From: Anagrus nilaparvatae
Taxonomy: Eukaryota > Arthropoda > Insecta > Hymenoptera > Mymaridae
Assembly (NCBI GenBank): GCA_022575985.1
Contig: JAKSXM010000277.1
Span: 1,674,001 to 1,738,000 of the forward strand
Reading direction: 5' to 3'
Length of the DNA stretch: 64,000 nt
Made by a program: the position numbers and the translations under genes
The notes under the pieces: generated by a model
What the model saw: only the letters and a program-made list of their open reading frames with translations
Databases searched by the model: none
What the model was told of the DNA's origin: nothing
Part shown: one piece after another, positions 13,518 through 26,966 of the stretch
How the letters are laid out: every line of letters starts with the position of its first letter
How positions within the stretch are numbered: position 1 is the first letter of the stretch

Positions 13518-13616
13518 TTAACAAAATTTATCGTAAACGAGTTAATTTACGTGTATACCAGCGTTTTATTTTAGTTACGAGACTTTAGTTCTTTTATATT
13601 AAACTATTTTAGTTTT
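13518..13616 (+). repeat. Solo S element 7
   Basis: Canonical solo S, alpha-type left flank, CAGCTTAAAATTC downstream. Equivalent to the copy at 8,665 by the 4,853-base offset. Confidence 0.85.
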
Positions 13617-14944
13617 ATACTGAACTAAAAATACTCCAGCATTATGCTCAGCTAAATCCTCCAGCATTATACTGAGCTAAATCCTCCAGCATTATGCTGA
13701 GCTAAATCCTCCAGCATTATACTCAGCTTAAAATTCTACAGCATTATACTGAGCTAAATCCTCCAGCATTATGCTGAGCTAAAAATACTCCAGCATTATT
13801 TTGAGCTAAAAATTCTCCAGCATTATACTGAACTAAAAATACACTAGCATTATGCTGAGCTAAATCCTCCAGCATTATACTGAGCTAAAAATTCTCCAGC
13901 AATATGCTGAGCTAAAAATACTGCAGTATTATGCTGAGCTAAATCCTCCAGCATAATACTGAACTAAATCCTCCAGCATTATACTGAGCTAAATCTTCCA
14001 GCATTATACTGAGCTAAAAATACTCCAGCATTATGCTGAGCTAAATCCTCCAGCATTATACTGAGCTAAATCCTCCAGCATTATGCTGAGCTAAATCCTC
14101 CAGCATTATACTAAGCTCAAAATTCTCCAGCATAATACTGAACTAAATCATCCAGCATTATACTGAGCTAAATCCTCCAGCATTATACTGAGCTAAAAAT
14201 AATCCAGCATTATGCTGAGCTAAATCCTCCAACATTATACTGAGCTAAATCCTCCAGCATTATACTGAGCTAAAAATTCTCCAGCATTATGCTGAGCTAA
14301 AAATACTCCAGCATTATGCTGAGCTAAATCCTCCAGCATAATACTGAACTAAATCATCCAGCATTATACTGAGCTAAATCCTCAAGCATTATACTGAGCT
14401 AAAAATACTCCAGCATTATGCTGAGCTAAATCCTCCAGCATTATACTGAGCTAAATCCTCCAGCATTATGCTGAGCTAAATCCTCCAGCAATATACTCAG
14501 CTCAATATTCTCCAGCATTATACTGAGCTAAATCCTCCAGCATTATGCTGAGCTAAAAATACTCCAGCATTATGCTGAGCTAAATTCTCCAGCATAATAC
14601 TGAACTAAATCCTCCTGCATTATACTGAACTAAAAATTCTCCAGCATTATGCTGAGCTAAATCCTCCAGCATTATACTGAGCTAAAAATACTCCAGCATT
14701 ATGCTGAGCTAAATCCTCCAGCATTATACTGAGCTAAATCCTCCAGCATTATGCTGAGCTAAATCCTCTAGCTTTATACTGATCTAAAAATACACCAGCA
14801 TTTTGCTGAGCTAAATCCTCCAGCATTATACTGAGCTAAAAATACTCTAGCATTATGCTGAGCTAAATCCTCCAGCATTATACTGAAGAAAAAGACTCCA
14901 GAATTATACTGAACTAAATCCTCCAGCATGATACTGAGCTAAAT
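13617..14944 (+). repeat. Array A monomer block between S7 and S8
   Basis: Full-length counterpart of 8,764-10,012, retaining three monomers missing there. It ends with the short gamma flank. Nothing but monomers is present. Confidence 0.85.
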
Positions 14945-15043
14945 TTAACAAAATTTATCGTAAACGAGTTAATTTACGTGTATACCAGCGTTTTATTTTA
15001 GTTACGAGACTTTAGTTCTTTTATATTAAACTATTTTAGTTTT
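14945..15043 (+). repeat. Solo S element 8
   Basis: Canonical solo S with gamma left flank; counterpart of the copy at 10,013 at offset 4,932. Confidence 0.85.
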
Positions 15044-16221
15044 ATACTGAACTAAAAATACTCCAGCATTATGCTCAGCTAAATCCTCCAGCATTATACT
15101 GAGCTAAATCCTCCAGCATTATGCTGAGCTAAATCCTCCAGCATTATACTCAGCTTAAAATTCTACAGCATTATACTGAGCTAAATCCTCCAGCATTATG
15201 CTGAGCTAAAAATACTCCAGCATTATTTTGAGCTAAAAATTCTCCAGCATTATACTGAACTAAAAATACACTAGCATTATGCTGAGCTAAATCCTCCAGC
15301 ATTATACTGAGCTGAAAATTCTCCAGCAATATGCTGAGCTAAAAATACTGCAGTATTATGCTGAGCTAAATCCTCCAGCATAATACTGAACTAAATCCTC
15401 CAGCATTATACTGAGCTAAATCTTCCAGCATTATACTGAGCTAAAAATACTCCAGCATTATGCTGAGCTAAATCCTCCAGCATTATACTAAGCTCAAAAT
15501 TCTCCAGCATAATACTGAACTAAATCATCCAGCATTATACTGAGCTAAATCCTCCAGCATTATACTGAGCTAAAAATAATCCAGCATTATGCTGAGCTAA
15601 ATCCTCCAGCATTATACTGAGCTAAATCCTCCAGCATTATACTGAGCTAAAAATTCTCCAGCATAATACTGAACTAAATCCTCCTGCATTATACTGAACT
15701 AAAAATTCTCCAGCATTATGCTGAGCTAAATCCTCCAGCATTATACTGAGCTAAAAATACTCCAGCATTATGCTGAGCTAAATCCTCCAGCATTATACTG
15801 AGCTAAATCCTCCAGCATTATGCTGAGCTAAATCCTCTAGCTTTATACTGATCTAAAAATACACCAGCATTTTGCTGAGCTAAATCCTCCAGCATTATAC
15901 TGAGCTAAAAATACTCTAGCATTATGCTGAGCTAAATCCTCCAACATTATACTGAGCTAAAAATACTCCAGCATTATGCTGAGCTAAAAATACTCCAGCA
16001 TTATGCTGAGCTAAATCCACCAGCATTATACTGAAATAAATCCTTCAGCATTATACTGAGCTAAAAATAATCCAGCATTATGCTGAACTAAATCCTCCAG
16101 CATTATACTGAGCTAAAAATACTCCAGCATTATATTGAGCTAAATCCTCCAGCATTATACTGAAGAAAAAGACTCCAGAATTATACTGAACTAAATCCTC
16201 CAGCATGATACTGAGCTAAAT
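15044..16221 (+). repeat. Array A monomer block between S8 and S9
   Basis: A shortened relative of the 1,635-base unit: S-to-S is 1,277 bases. Monomers are missing near 15,480 and again near 15,660, where an AAAATTCT linker leads straight into the ATAATACTGAAC monomer. The CAGCTGAAAATTC variant near 15,311 is shared with 17,295. Confidence 0.8.
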
Positions 16222-16320
16222 TTAACAAAATTTATCGTAAACGAGTTAATTTACGTGTATACCAGCGTTTTATTTTAGTTACGAGACTTTAGTTCTTTTA
16301 TATTAAACTATTTTAGTTTT
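16222..16320 (+). repeat. Solo S element 9
   Basis: Canonical solo S with beta left flank and CAGCTCTAAATTC downstream, like those at 11,648 and 18,564. Confidence 0.85.
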
Positions 16321-16928
16321 ATACTGAACTAAAAATACTCCAGCATTATGCTCAGCTAAATCCTCCAGCATTATACTGAGCTAAATCCTCCAGCATTATG
16401 CTGAGCTAAATCCTCCAGCATTATACTCAGCTCTAAATTCTACAGCATTATACTGAGCTAAATCCTCCAGCATTATGCTGAGCTAAAAATACTCCAGCAT
16501 TATTTTGAGCTAAAAATTCTCCAGCATTATACTGAACTAAAAATACACTAGCATTATGCTGAGCTAAATCCTCCAGCATTATACTGAGCTAAATCCTCCT
16601 GCATTATACTGAACTAAAAATTCTCCAGCATTATGCTGAGCTAAATCCTCCAGCATTATACTGAGCTAAAAATACTCCAGCATTATGCTGAGCTAAATCC
16701 TCCAGCATTATACTGAGCTAAATCCTCCAGCATTATGCTGAGCTAAATCCTCTAGCTTTATACTGATCTAAAAATACACCAGCATTTTGCTGAGCTAAAT
16801 CCTCCAGCATTATACTGAGCTAAAAATACTCTAGCATTATGCTGAGCTAAATCCTCCAGCATTATACTGAAGAAAAAGACTCCAGAATTATACTGAACTA
16901 AATCCTCCAGCATGATACTGAGCTAAAT
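16321..16928 (+). repeat. Shortest array A block, between S9 and S10
   Basis: S-to-S is only 707 bases, the smallest spacing in the window. The block begins like other post-S9-type blocks, then near 16,590 joins to sequence matching 9,675 onward (offset 6,916). It marks the left boundary of the 6,916-offset duplication. Confidence 0.8.
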
Positions 16929-17027
16929 TTAACAAAATTTATCGTAAACGAGTTAATTTACGTGTATACCAGCGTTTTATTTTAGTTACGAGACTTTAGT
17001 TCTTTTATATTAAACTATTTTAGTTTT
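16929..17027 (+). repeat. Solo S element 10
   Basis: Canonical solo S with gamma left flank; counterpart of the copy at 10,013 at offset 6,916. Confidence 0.85.
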
Positions 17028-18563
17028 ATACTGAACTAAAAATACTCCAGCATTATGCTCAGCTAAATCCTCCAGCATTATACTGAGCTAAATCCTCCAG
17101 CATTATGCTGAGCTAAATCCTCCAGCATTATACTCAGCTTAAAATTCTACAGCATTATACTGAGCTAAATCCTCCAGCATTATGCTGAGCTAAAAATACT
17201 CCAGCATTATTTTGAGCTAAAAATTCTCCAGCATTATACTGAACTAAAAATACACTAGCATTATGCTGAGCTAAATCCTCCAGCATTATACTGAGCTGAA
17301 AATTCTCCAGCAATATGCTGAGCTAAAAATACTGCAGTATTATGCTGAGCTAAATCCTCCAGCATAATACTGAACTAAATCCTCCAGCATTATACTGAGC
17401 TAAATCTTCCAGCATTATACTGAGCTAAAAATACTCCAGCATTATGCTGAGCTAAATCCTCCAGCATTATACTGAGCTAAATCCTCCAGCATTATGCTGA
17501 GCTAAATCCTCCAGCATTATACTAAGCTCAAAATTCTCCAGCATAATACTGAACTAAATCATCCAGCATTATACTGAGCTAAATCCTCCAGCATTATACT
17601 GAGCTAAAAATAATCCAGCATTATGCTGAGCTAAATCCTCCAGCATTATACTGAGCTAAATCCTCCAGCATTATACTGAGCTAAAAATTCTCCAGCATTA
17701 TGCTGAGCTAAAAATACTCCAGCATTATGCTGAGCTAAATCCTCCAGCATAATACTGAACTAAATCATCCAGCATTATACTGAGCTAAATCCTCCAGCAT
17801 TATACTGAGCTAAAAATACTCCAGCATTATGCTGAGCTAAATCCTCCAGCATTATACTGAGCTAAATCCTCCAGCATTATGCTGAGCTAAATCCTCCAGC
17901 AATATACTCAGCTCAATATTCTCCAGCATTATACTGAGCTAAATCCTCCAGCATTATGCTGAGCTAAAAATACTCCAGCATTATGCTGAGCTAAATTCTC
18001 CAGCATAATACTGAACTAAATCCTCCTGCATTATACTGAACTAAAAATTCTCCAGCATTATGCTGAGCTAAATCCTCCAGCATTATACTGAGCTAAAAAT
18101 ACTCCAGCATTATGCTGAGCTAAATCCTCCAGCATTATACTGAGCTAAATCCTCCAGCATTATGCTGAGCTAAATCCTCTAGCTTTATACTGATCTAAAA
18201 ATACACCAGCATTTTGCTGAGCTAAATCCTCCAGCATTATACTGAGCTAAAAATACTCTAGCATTATGCTGAGCTAAATCCTCCAACATTATACTGAGCT
18301 AAAAATACTCCAGCATTATGCTGAGCTAAAAATACTCCAGCATTATGCTGAGCTAAATCCACCAGCATTATACTGAAATAAATCCTTCAGCATTATACTG
18401 AGCTAAAAATAATCCAGCATTATGCTGAACTAAATCCTCCAGCATTATACTGAGCTAAAAATACTCCAGCATTATATTGAGCTAAATCCTCTAGCATTAT
18501 ACTGAAGAAAAAGACTCCAGAATTATACTGAACTAAATCCTCCAGCATGATACTGAGCTAAAT
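17028..18563 (+). repeat. Array A monomer block, 1,635-base unit copy 2
   Basis: Counterpart of 10,112-11,647. The GCTGAAAATTC variant near 17,295 and a CTCTAGC monomer near 18,490 distinguish it from the other copies. Confidence 0.85.
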
Positions 18564-18662
18564 TTAACAAAATTTATCGTAAACGAGTTAATTTACGTGT
18601 ATACCAGCGTTTTATTTTAGTTACGAGACTTTAGTTCTTTTATATTAAACTATTTTAGTTTT
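18564..18662 (+). repeat. Solo S element 11
   Basis: Canonical solo S with beta left flank; counterpart of the copy at 11,648 at offset 6,916. Confidence 0.85.
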
Positions 18663-21209
18663 ATACTGAACTAAAAATACTCCAGCATTATGCTCAGCTA
18701 AATCCTCCAGCATTATACTGAGCTAAATCCTCCAGCATTATGCTGAGCTAAATCCTCCAGCATTATACTCAGCTCTAAATTCTACAGCATTATACTGAGC
18801 TAAATCCTCCAGCATTATGCTGAGCTAAAAATACTCCAGCATTATTTTGAGCTAAAAATTCTCCAGCATTATACTGAACTAAAAATACACTAGCATTATG
18901 CTGAGCTAAATCCTCCAGCATTATACTGAGCTAAAAATACTCTAGCATTATGCTGAGCTAAATCCTCCAGCATTATACTGAGCTAAAAATTCTCCAGCAT
19001 TATGCTGAGCTAAAAATACTGCAGTACTATGCTGAGCTAAATCCTCCAGCATAATACTGAACTAAATCCTCCAGCATTATACTGAGCTAAATCCTCCAGC
19101 ATTATACTGAGCTAAAAATACTCCAGCATTATGCTGAGGTAAATCCTCCAGCATTATACTGAGCTAAATTCTCCAGCATTATGCTGAGCTAAATCCTCCA
19201 GCATTACGCTAAGCTCAAAATTCTCCAGCATAATACTCAACTAAATCATCCAGCATTATACTGAGCTAAATCCTCCAGCATTATACTGAGCTAAAAATAA
19301 TCCAGCATTATGCTGAGCTAAATCCTCCAGCATTATACTGAGCTAAATCCTCCAGCATTATACTGAGCTAAAAATTCTCCAGCATTATGCTGAGCTAAAA
19401 ATACTCCAGCATTATGCTGAGCTAATTCCTCCAGCATAATACTGAACTAAATCCTCCAGCATTATACTGAGCTAAAAATACTCCAGCATTATATTGAGCT
19501 AAATCCTCCAGCATTATACTGAACTAAAAATACTCCAGCATTATGCTGAGCTAAATCCTCCAGCATTATACTGAGCTAAAAATACTCCAGCATTATGCTG
19601 AGCTAAATCCTCCAGCATTATACTGAGCTAAATCCTCCAGCATTATGCTGAGCTAAATCCTCCAGCATTATACTGAGCTAAAAATACTTCAGCATTATGC
19701 TGAGCTAAAAATACTCCAGCATTATGCTGAGCTAAATCCACCAGCATTATACTGAACTAAATCCTCCAGCATTATACTGAGCTAAAAATACTCCAGCATT
19801 ATATTGAGCTAAATCCTCCAGCATTATACTGAACTAAAAATACTCCAGCATTATGCTCAGCTAAATCCTCCAGCATTATACTGAGCTAAATCCTCCAGCA
19901 TTATGCTGAGCTAAATCCTCCAGCATTATACTCAGCTCAAAATTCTACAGCATTATACTGAGCTAAATCCTCCAGCATTATGCTGAGCTAAAAATACTCC
20001 AGCATTATTTTGAGCTAAAAATTCTCCAGCATTATACTGAACTAAAAATACACTAGCATTATGCTGAGCTAAATCCTCCAGCATTATACTGAGTTAAAAA
20101 TACTCTAGCATTATGCTGAGCTAAATCCTCCAGTATTATACTGAGCTAAAAATTCTCCAGCATTATGCTGAGCTAAAAATACTCCAGCATTATGCTGAGC
20201 TAAATCCTCCAGCATAATACTGAACTAAATCATCCAGCATTATACTGAGCTAAATCCTCCAGCATTATACTAAGCTAAAAATACTCCAGCATTATGCTGA
20301 GCTAAATCCTCCAGCATAATACTGAACTAAATAATCCAGCATTATACTGAGCTAAATCCTCCAGCATTATACTGAGCTAAAAATACTCCAGCATTATGCT
20401 GAGCTAAATCCTCCAGCATTATGCTGAGCTAAATCCTCCAGCATTATACTGAGCTAAAAATACTCTAGCATTATGCTGAGCTAAATCCTCCAGCATTATA
20501 CTGAGCTAAAAATTCTCCAGCATTATGCTGAGCTAAAAATACTCCAGCATTATGCTGAGCTAAATCCTCCAACATAATACTGAACTAAATCATCCAGCAT
20601 TATACTGAGCTAAAAATACTCCAGCATTATGCTGAGCTAAATCCTCCAGCATAATACTGAACTAAATCCTCCTGCATTATACTGAACTAAAAATTCTCCA
20701 GCATTATGCTGAGCTAAATCCTCCAGCATTATACTGAGCTAAAAATACGCCAGCATTATGCTGAGCTAAATCCTCCAGCATTATACTGAGCTAAATCCTC
20801 CAGCATTATGCTGAGCTAAATCCTCTAGCTTTATTCTGAACTAAAAATACACCAGCATTTTGCTGAGCTAAATCCTCCAGCATTATACTGAGCTAAAAAT
20901 ACTCTAGCATTATGCTGAGCTAAATCCTCCAGCATTATACTGAGCTAAAAATACTCCAGCATTAAGCTGAGCTAAAAATACTCCAGGATTATGCTGAGCT
21001 AAATCCACCAGCATTATACTGAAATAAATCCTTCAGCATTGTACTGAGCTAAAAATAATCCAGCATTATGCTGAACTAAATCCTCCAGCATTATACTGAG
21101 CTAAAAATACTCCAGCATTATATTGAGCTAAATCCTCCAGCATTATACTGAAGAAAAAGACTCCAGAATTATACTGAACTAAATCCTCCAGCATGATACT
21201 GAGCTAAAT
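18663..21209 (+). repeat. Array A monomer block between S11 and S12
   Basis: A composite of two segments: to about 19,681 it matches 11,747-12,765 (offset 6,916), and from about 19,920 it matches 3,740-5,030 (offset 16,179). An S-loss scar at 19,821-19,860 parallels that at 3,721-3,760. It ends in an alpha flank. The right part, from 20,810, opens the 3,451-base tandem pair. Confidence 0.8.
19821..19860 (+). other. Putative S-deletion scar
   Basis: The same join as at 3,721-3,760: a beta flank leads through TTATACTGAACTAAAA to the ATGCTCAGC monomer with no signature and no S. The two scars are likely one event copied by duplication, because the flanking segments match at offset 16,102. Confidence 0.5.
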
Positions 21210-21308
21210 TTAACAAAATTTATCGTAAACGAGTTAATTAACGTGTATACCAGCGTTTTATTTTAGTTACGAGACTTTAGTTCTTTTATATTAAACTATT
21301 TTAGTTTT
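21210..21308 (+). repeat. Solo S element 12
   Basis: GTTAATTAAC palindrome variant with alpha left flank. Spacing to the left S of L2 is 1,635 bases. Confidence 0.85.
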
Positions 21309-22844
21309 ATACTGAACTAAAAATACTCCAGCATTATGCTCAGCTAAATCCTCCAGCATTATACTGAGCTAAATCCTCCAGCATTATACTGAGCTAAAAA
21401 TACTCCAGCATTATGCTGAGCTAAATCCTCCAGCATTATACTGAGCTAAATCCTCCAGCATTATGCTGAGCTAAATCCTCCAGCATTATACTCAGCTCAA
21501 AATTCTCCAGCATTATACTGAGCTAAATCCTCCAGCATTATGCTGAGCTAAAAATACTCCAGCATTATGCTGAGCTAAATCCTCCAGCATAATACTGAAC
21601 TAAATCATCCAGCATTATACTGAGCTAAATCCTCCAGCATTATACTAAGCTAAAAATACTCCAGCATTATGCTGAGCTAAATCCTCCAGCATAATACTGA
21701 ACTAAATAATCCAGCATTATACTGAGCTAAATCCTCCAGCATTATACTGAGCTAAAAATACTCCAGCATTATGCTGAGCTAAATCCTCCAGCATTATGCT
21801 GAGCTAAATCCTCCAGCATTATACTGAGCTAAAAATACTCCAGCATTATGCTGAGCTAAATCCTCCAGCATTATACTGAGCTAAAAATTCTCCAGCATTA
21901 TGCTGAGCTAAAAATACTCCAGCATTATGCTGAGCTAAATCCTCCAGCATAATACTGAACTAAATCATCCAGCATTATACTGAGCTAAAAATACTCCAGC
22001 ATTATGCTGAGCTAAATCCTCCAGCATAATACTGAACTAAATCCTCCTGCATTATACTGAACTAAAAATTCTCCAGCATTATGCTGAGCTAAATCCTCCA
22101 GCATTATACTGAGCTAAAAATACTCCAGCATTATGCTGAGCTAAATCCTCCAGCATTATACTGAGCTAAATCCTCCAGCATTATGCTGAGCTAAATCCTC
22201 TAGCTTTATTCTGAACTAAAAATACACCAGCATTTTGCTGAGCTAAATCCTCCAGCATTATACTGAGCTAAAAATACTCTAGCATTATGCTGAGCTAAAT
22301 CCTCCAGCATTATACTGAGCTAAAAATTTTCCAGCATTATACTGAACTAAAAATACACTAGCATTATGGTGAGCTAAATCCTCCAGCATTATACTGAGCT
22401 AAAAATACTATAGCATTATGCTGAGCTAAATCCTCCAGCATTATACTGAGCTAAATCCTCCAGCATTATGCTGAGCTAAATCCTCCAGCATTATACTCAG
22501 CTCAAAATTCTACAGCATTATACTGAGCTAAATGCTCCAGCATTATGCTGAGCTAAAAATACTCCAGCATTATTTTGAGCTAAAAATTCTCCAGCATTAT
22601 ACTGAACTAAAAATACACTAGCATTATGCTGAGCTAAATCCTCCAGCATTATACTGAGCTAAAAATACTCTAGCATTATGCTGAGCTAAATCCTCCAGCA
22701 TTATGCTGAGTTAAATCCTCCAGCATTATACTGAGCTAAAAATAATCCAGCATTATGCTGAGCTAAATCCTCCAGCATTATACTGAAGAAAAAGACTCTA
22801 GAATTATACTGAACTAAATCCTCCAGCATTATATTGAGCTAATT
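21309..22844 (+). repeat. Array A monomer block between S12 and L2
   Basis: Nearly the same as 24,760-26,295 and, apart from a two-monomer difference, 5,130-6,615. It ends with the GACTCTAG signature variant. Confidence 0.85.
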
Positions 22845-23515
22845 TTAACAAAATTTATCGTAAACGAGTTAATTTACTGATACCAGCGTTTTATTTTAGT
22901 TACGAGACTTTTGTTCTTTTATATTAAACTATTTTAGTTTATTCTTCAGAAACTAGAGGAAAAAAACTTATTTATTAGCTAAGAAAATTTTAGCCTATTT
23001 TTAGCCAATTTCAAAATTTAATCGAATAAACTTGTAAATCGAATAACAACGTTGTAAAACAAATAACGATGTTATAAATAACGTTGCTTTATTTGAATAA
23101 TCTTATATTATATCTTATTTCAGTAATTTTATATTAAAATAAACACTATAAAGAAATTGCATTCTATTTAATCCTACAATTTTTATGTATCGTATAAACT
23201 ATTGATTCACTATTGCTATTTATTGTCATTAATTTTAATTTCGTTAAAACAAATTTAATCATTTGATGTTTTAAACGCAGTAACTAGTGTTTTAAATAAA
23301 AATTTTACTTTGATATCTTAATATAATTTAAATTTAATTATTTGATGTTTTAAACGCAGTAATTAGTGTTTTAAATAAAAATTTTACTTTGATAACTAAC
23401 TATAATTTAAATATAACAATATTGATCGTAAACGATTTAATTTACGTGAATGCCAGCGTTTTATTTTAGTTACGAGACTTTAGTTCTTTTATATTAAACT
23501 ATTTTAGTTTTATTT
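22845..23515 (+). repeat. Long insert L2 (S-core-S)
   Basis: 671 bases, aligned with L1 at offset 16,229 without a length change. Left S is 22,845 to about 22,940, right S about 23,413-23,515. It carries the same 79-base internal duplication (about 23,255-23,412). It differs from L1 near 23,111 (ATATC for AAATC), where it agrees with L3 and L4. Confidence 0.85.
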
Positions 23516-24660
23516 ATACTCAGCTAAAAATTCTCCAGCATTATGCTGAGCTAAATCCTCCAGCATTAAACTGAGATAAATCCTCCAGCATTATACTGAG
23601 CTAAATCCTCAAGCATTATACTGAACTAAATCCTCCAGCATTATACTGAACTAAAAATTCTCCAGCATTATGCTGATCTAATTCCTCCATCATTATACTG
23701 AGCTAAATCCCCTAGCATTAAACTGAGCTAAATCCTCCAGCATTATACTGAGCTAAAAATACTCCAGCATTATGCTGAGCTAAATCCTCCAGCATTATAC
23801 TGAACTAAATCCTCCAGCATTATGCTGAGCTAAATCCTCCAGCATTATACTCAGCTCAAAATTCTCCAGCATTATACTGAGCTAAATCCTTCAGCATTAT
23901 GCTGAGCTAAAAATACTCCAGCATTATGCTGAGCTAAATCCTCCAGCATAATACTGAACTAAATCATCCAGCATTATACTGAGCTAAATCCTCCAGCATT
24001 ATACTGAGCTAAAAATACTCCAGCATTATGCTGAGCTAAATCCTCCAGCATTATACTGTGCTAAATCCTCCAGCATTATGCTGAGCTAAATATTCTCCAG
24101 CATTATACTGAGCTACATCCTCCAGCATTATGCTGAGCTAAAAATACTCCAGCATTATGCTGAGCTAAATCCTCCAGCATAATACTGAACTAAATCATCC
24201 AGCATTATACTGAGCTAAATCCTCCAGCATTATACTAAGCTAAAAATACTCCAGCAATATGCTGAGCTAAATCCTCTAGCTTTATTCTGAACTAAAAATA
24301 CACCAGCATTTTGCTGAGCTAAATCCTCCAGCATTATACTGAGCTAAAAATACTCTAGCATTATGCTGAGCTAAATCCTCCAGCATTATACTGAGCTAAA
24401 AATACTCCAGCATTAAGCTGAGCTAAAAATACTCCAGGATTATGCTGAGCTAAATCCACCAGCATTATACTGAAATAAATCCTTCAGCATTGTACTGAGC
24501 TAAAAATAATCCAGCATTATGCTGAACTAAATCCTCCAGCATTATACTGAGCTAAAAATACTCCAGCATTATATTGAGCTAAATCCTCCAGCATTATACT
24601 GAAGAAAAAGACTCCAGAATTATACTGAACTAAATCCTCCAGAATGATACTGAGCTAAAT
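23516..24660 (+). repeat. Array A monomer block between L2 and S13
   Basis: Monomers following L2. It contains a 256-base run (about 23,800-24,055) absent from the block after L1. Near 24,261 it jumps from post-L2 monomers to an ATCCTCTAGC monomer that starts the second 3,451-base copy. Confidence 0.85.
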
Positions 24661-24759
24661 TTAACAAAATTTATCGTAAACGAGTTAATTAACGTGTATA
24701 CCAGCGTTTTATTTTAGTTACGAGACTTTAGTTCTTTTATATTAAACTATTTTAGTTTT
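24661..24759 (+). repeat. Solo S element 13
   Basis: GTTAATTAAC palindrome variant; duplicate of the copy at 21,210. Confidence 0.85.
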
Positions 24760-26295
24760 ATACTGAACTAAAAATACTCCAGCATTATGCTCAGCTAAAT
24801 CCTCCAGCATTATACTGAGCTAAATCCTCCAGCATTATATTGAGCTAAAAATACTCCAGCATTATGCTGAGCTAAATCCTCCAGCATTATACTGAGCTAA
24901 ATCCTCCAGCATTATGCTGAGCTAAATCCTCCAGCATTATACTCAGCTCAAAATTCTCCAGCATTATACTGAGCTAAATCCTCCAGCATTATGCTGAGCT
25001 AAAAATACTCCAGCATTATGCTGAGCTAAATCCTCCAGCATAATACTGAACTAAATCATCCAGCATTATACTGAGCTAAATCCTCCAGCATTATACTAAG
25101 CTAAAAATACTCCAGCATTATGCTGAGCTAAATCCTCCAGCATAATACTGAACTAAATAATCCAGCATTATACTGAGCTAAATCCTCCAGCATTATACTG
25201 AGCTAAAAATACTCCAGCATTATGCTGAGCTAAATCCTCCAGCATTATGCTGAGCTAAATCCTCCAGCATTATACTGAGCTAAAAATACTCTAGCATTAT
25301 GCTGAGCTAAATCCTCCAGCATTATACTGAGCTAAAAATTCTCCAGCATTATGCTGAGCTAAAAATACTCCAGCATTATGCTGAGCTAAATCCTCCAGCA
25401 TAATACTGAACTAAATCATCCAGCATTATACTGAGCTAAAAATACTCCAGCATTATGCTGAGCTAAATCCTCCAGCATAATACTGAACTAAATCCTCCTG
25501 CATTATACTGAACTAAAAATTCTCCAGCATTATGCTGAGCTAAATCCTCCAGCATTATACTGAGCTAAAAATACTCCAGCATTATGCTGAGCTAAATCCT
25601 CCAGCATTATACTGAGCTAAATCCTCCAGCATTATGCTGAGCTAAATCCTCTAGCTTTATTCTGAACTAAAAATACACCAGCATTTTGCTGAGCTAAATC
25701 CTCCAGCATTATACTGAGCTAAAAATACTCTAGCATTATGCTGAGCTAAATCCTCCAGCATTATACTGAGCTAAAAATTTTCCAGCATTATACTGAACTA
25801 AAAATACACTAGCATTATGGTGAGCTAAATCCTCCAGCATTATACTGAGCTAAAAATACTATAGCATTATGCTGAGCTAAATCCTCCAGCATTATACTGA
25901 GCTAAATCCTCCAGCATTATGCTGAGCTAAATCCTCCAGCATTATACTCAGCTCAAAATTCTACAGCATTATACTGAGCTAAATGCTCCAGCATTATGCT
26001 GAGCTAAAAATACTCCAGCATTATTTTGAGCTAAAAATTCTCCAGCATTATACTGAACTAAAAATACACTAGCATTATGCTGAGCTAAATCCTCCAGCAT
26101 TATACTGAGCTAAAAATACTCTAGCATTATGCTGAGCTAAATCCTCCAGCATTATGCTGAGTTAAATCCTCCAGCATTATACTGAGCTAAAAATAATCCA
26201 GCATTATGCTGAGCTAAATCCTCCAGCATTATACTGAAGAAAAAGACTCTAGAATTATACTGAACTAAATCCTCCAGCATTATATTGAGCTAATT
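24760..26295 (+). repeat. Array A monomer block between S13 and L3
   Basis: Duplicate of 21,309-22,844 with the same length; isolated base changes only. Confidence 0.85.
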
Positions 26296-26966
26296 TTAAC
26301 AAAATTTATCGTAAACGAGTTAATTTACTGATACCAGCGTTTTATTTTAGTTACGAGACTTTTGTTCTTTTATATTAAACTATTTTAGTTTATTCTTCAG
26401 AAACTAGAGGAAAAAAACTTATTTATTAGCTAAGAAAATTTTAGCCTATTTTTAGCCAATTTCAAAATTTAATCGAATAAACTTGTAAATCGAATAACAA
26501 CGTTGTAAAACAAATAACGATGTTATAAATAACGTTGCTTTATTTGAATAATCTTATATTATATCTTATTTCAGTAATTTTATATTAAAATAAACACTAT
26601 AAAGAAATTGCATTCTATTTAATCCTACAATTTTTATGTATCGTATAAACTATTGATTCACTATTGCTATTTATTGTCATTAATTTTAATTTCGTTAAAA
26701 CAAATTTAATCATTTGATGTTTTAAACGCAGTAACTAGTGTTTTAAATAAAAATTTTACTTTGATATCTTAATATAATTTAAATTTAATTATTTGATGTT
26801 TTAAACGCAGTAATTAGTGTTTTAAATAAAAATTTTACTTTGATAACTAACTATAATTTAAATATAACAATATTGATCGTAAACGATTTAATTTACGTGA
26901 ATGCCAGCGTTTTATTTTAGTTACGAGACTTTAGTTCTTTTATATTAAACTATTTTAGTTTTATTT
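26296..26966 (+). repeat. Long insert L3 (S-core-S)
   Basis: 671 bases, duplicate of L2 at offset 3,451. Left S is 26,296 to about 26,391, right S about 26,864-26,966. The 79-base internal duplication is present. Confidence 0.85.

Larger units (their letters stand above)
20810..24261 (+). repeat. Large tandem duplication, 3,451-base copy 1
   Basis: Marker positions repeat exactly 3,451 bases later: the ATCCTCTAGC monomer (20,820 and 24,271), S12 and S13 (21,210 and 24,661), L2 and L3 (22,845 and 26,296), and the ACTGTGC monomer (24,056 and 27,507). I noticed only a few base differences, for example CCAGC against CTAGC near 21,841 and 25,292. Exact ends are uncertain by about one monomer. Confidence 0.85.
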
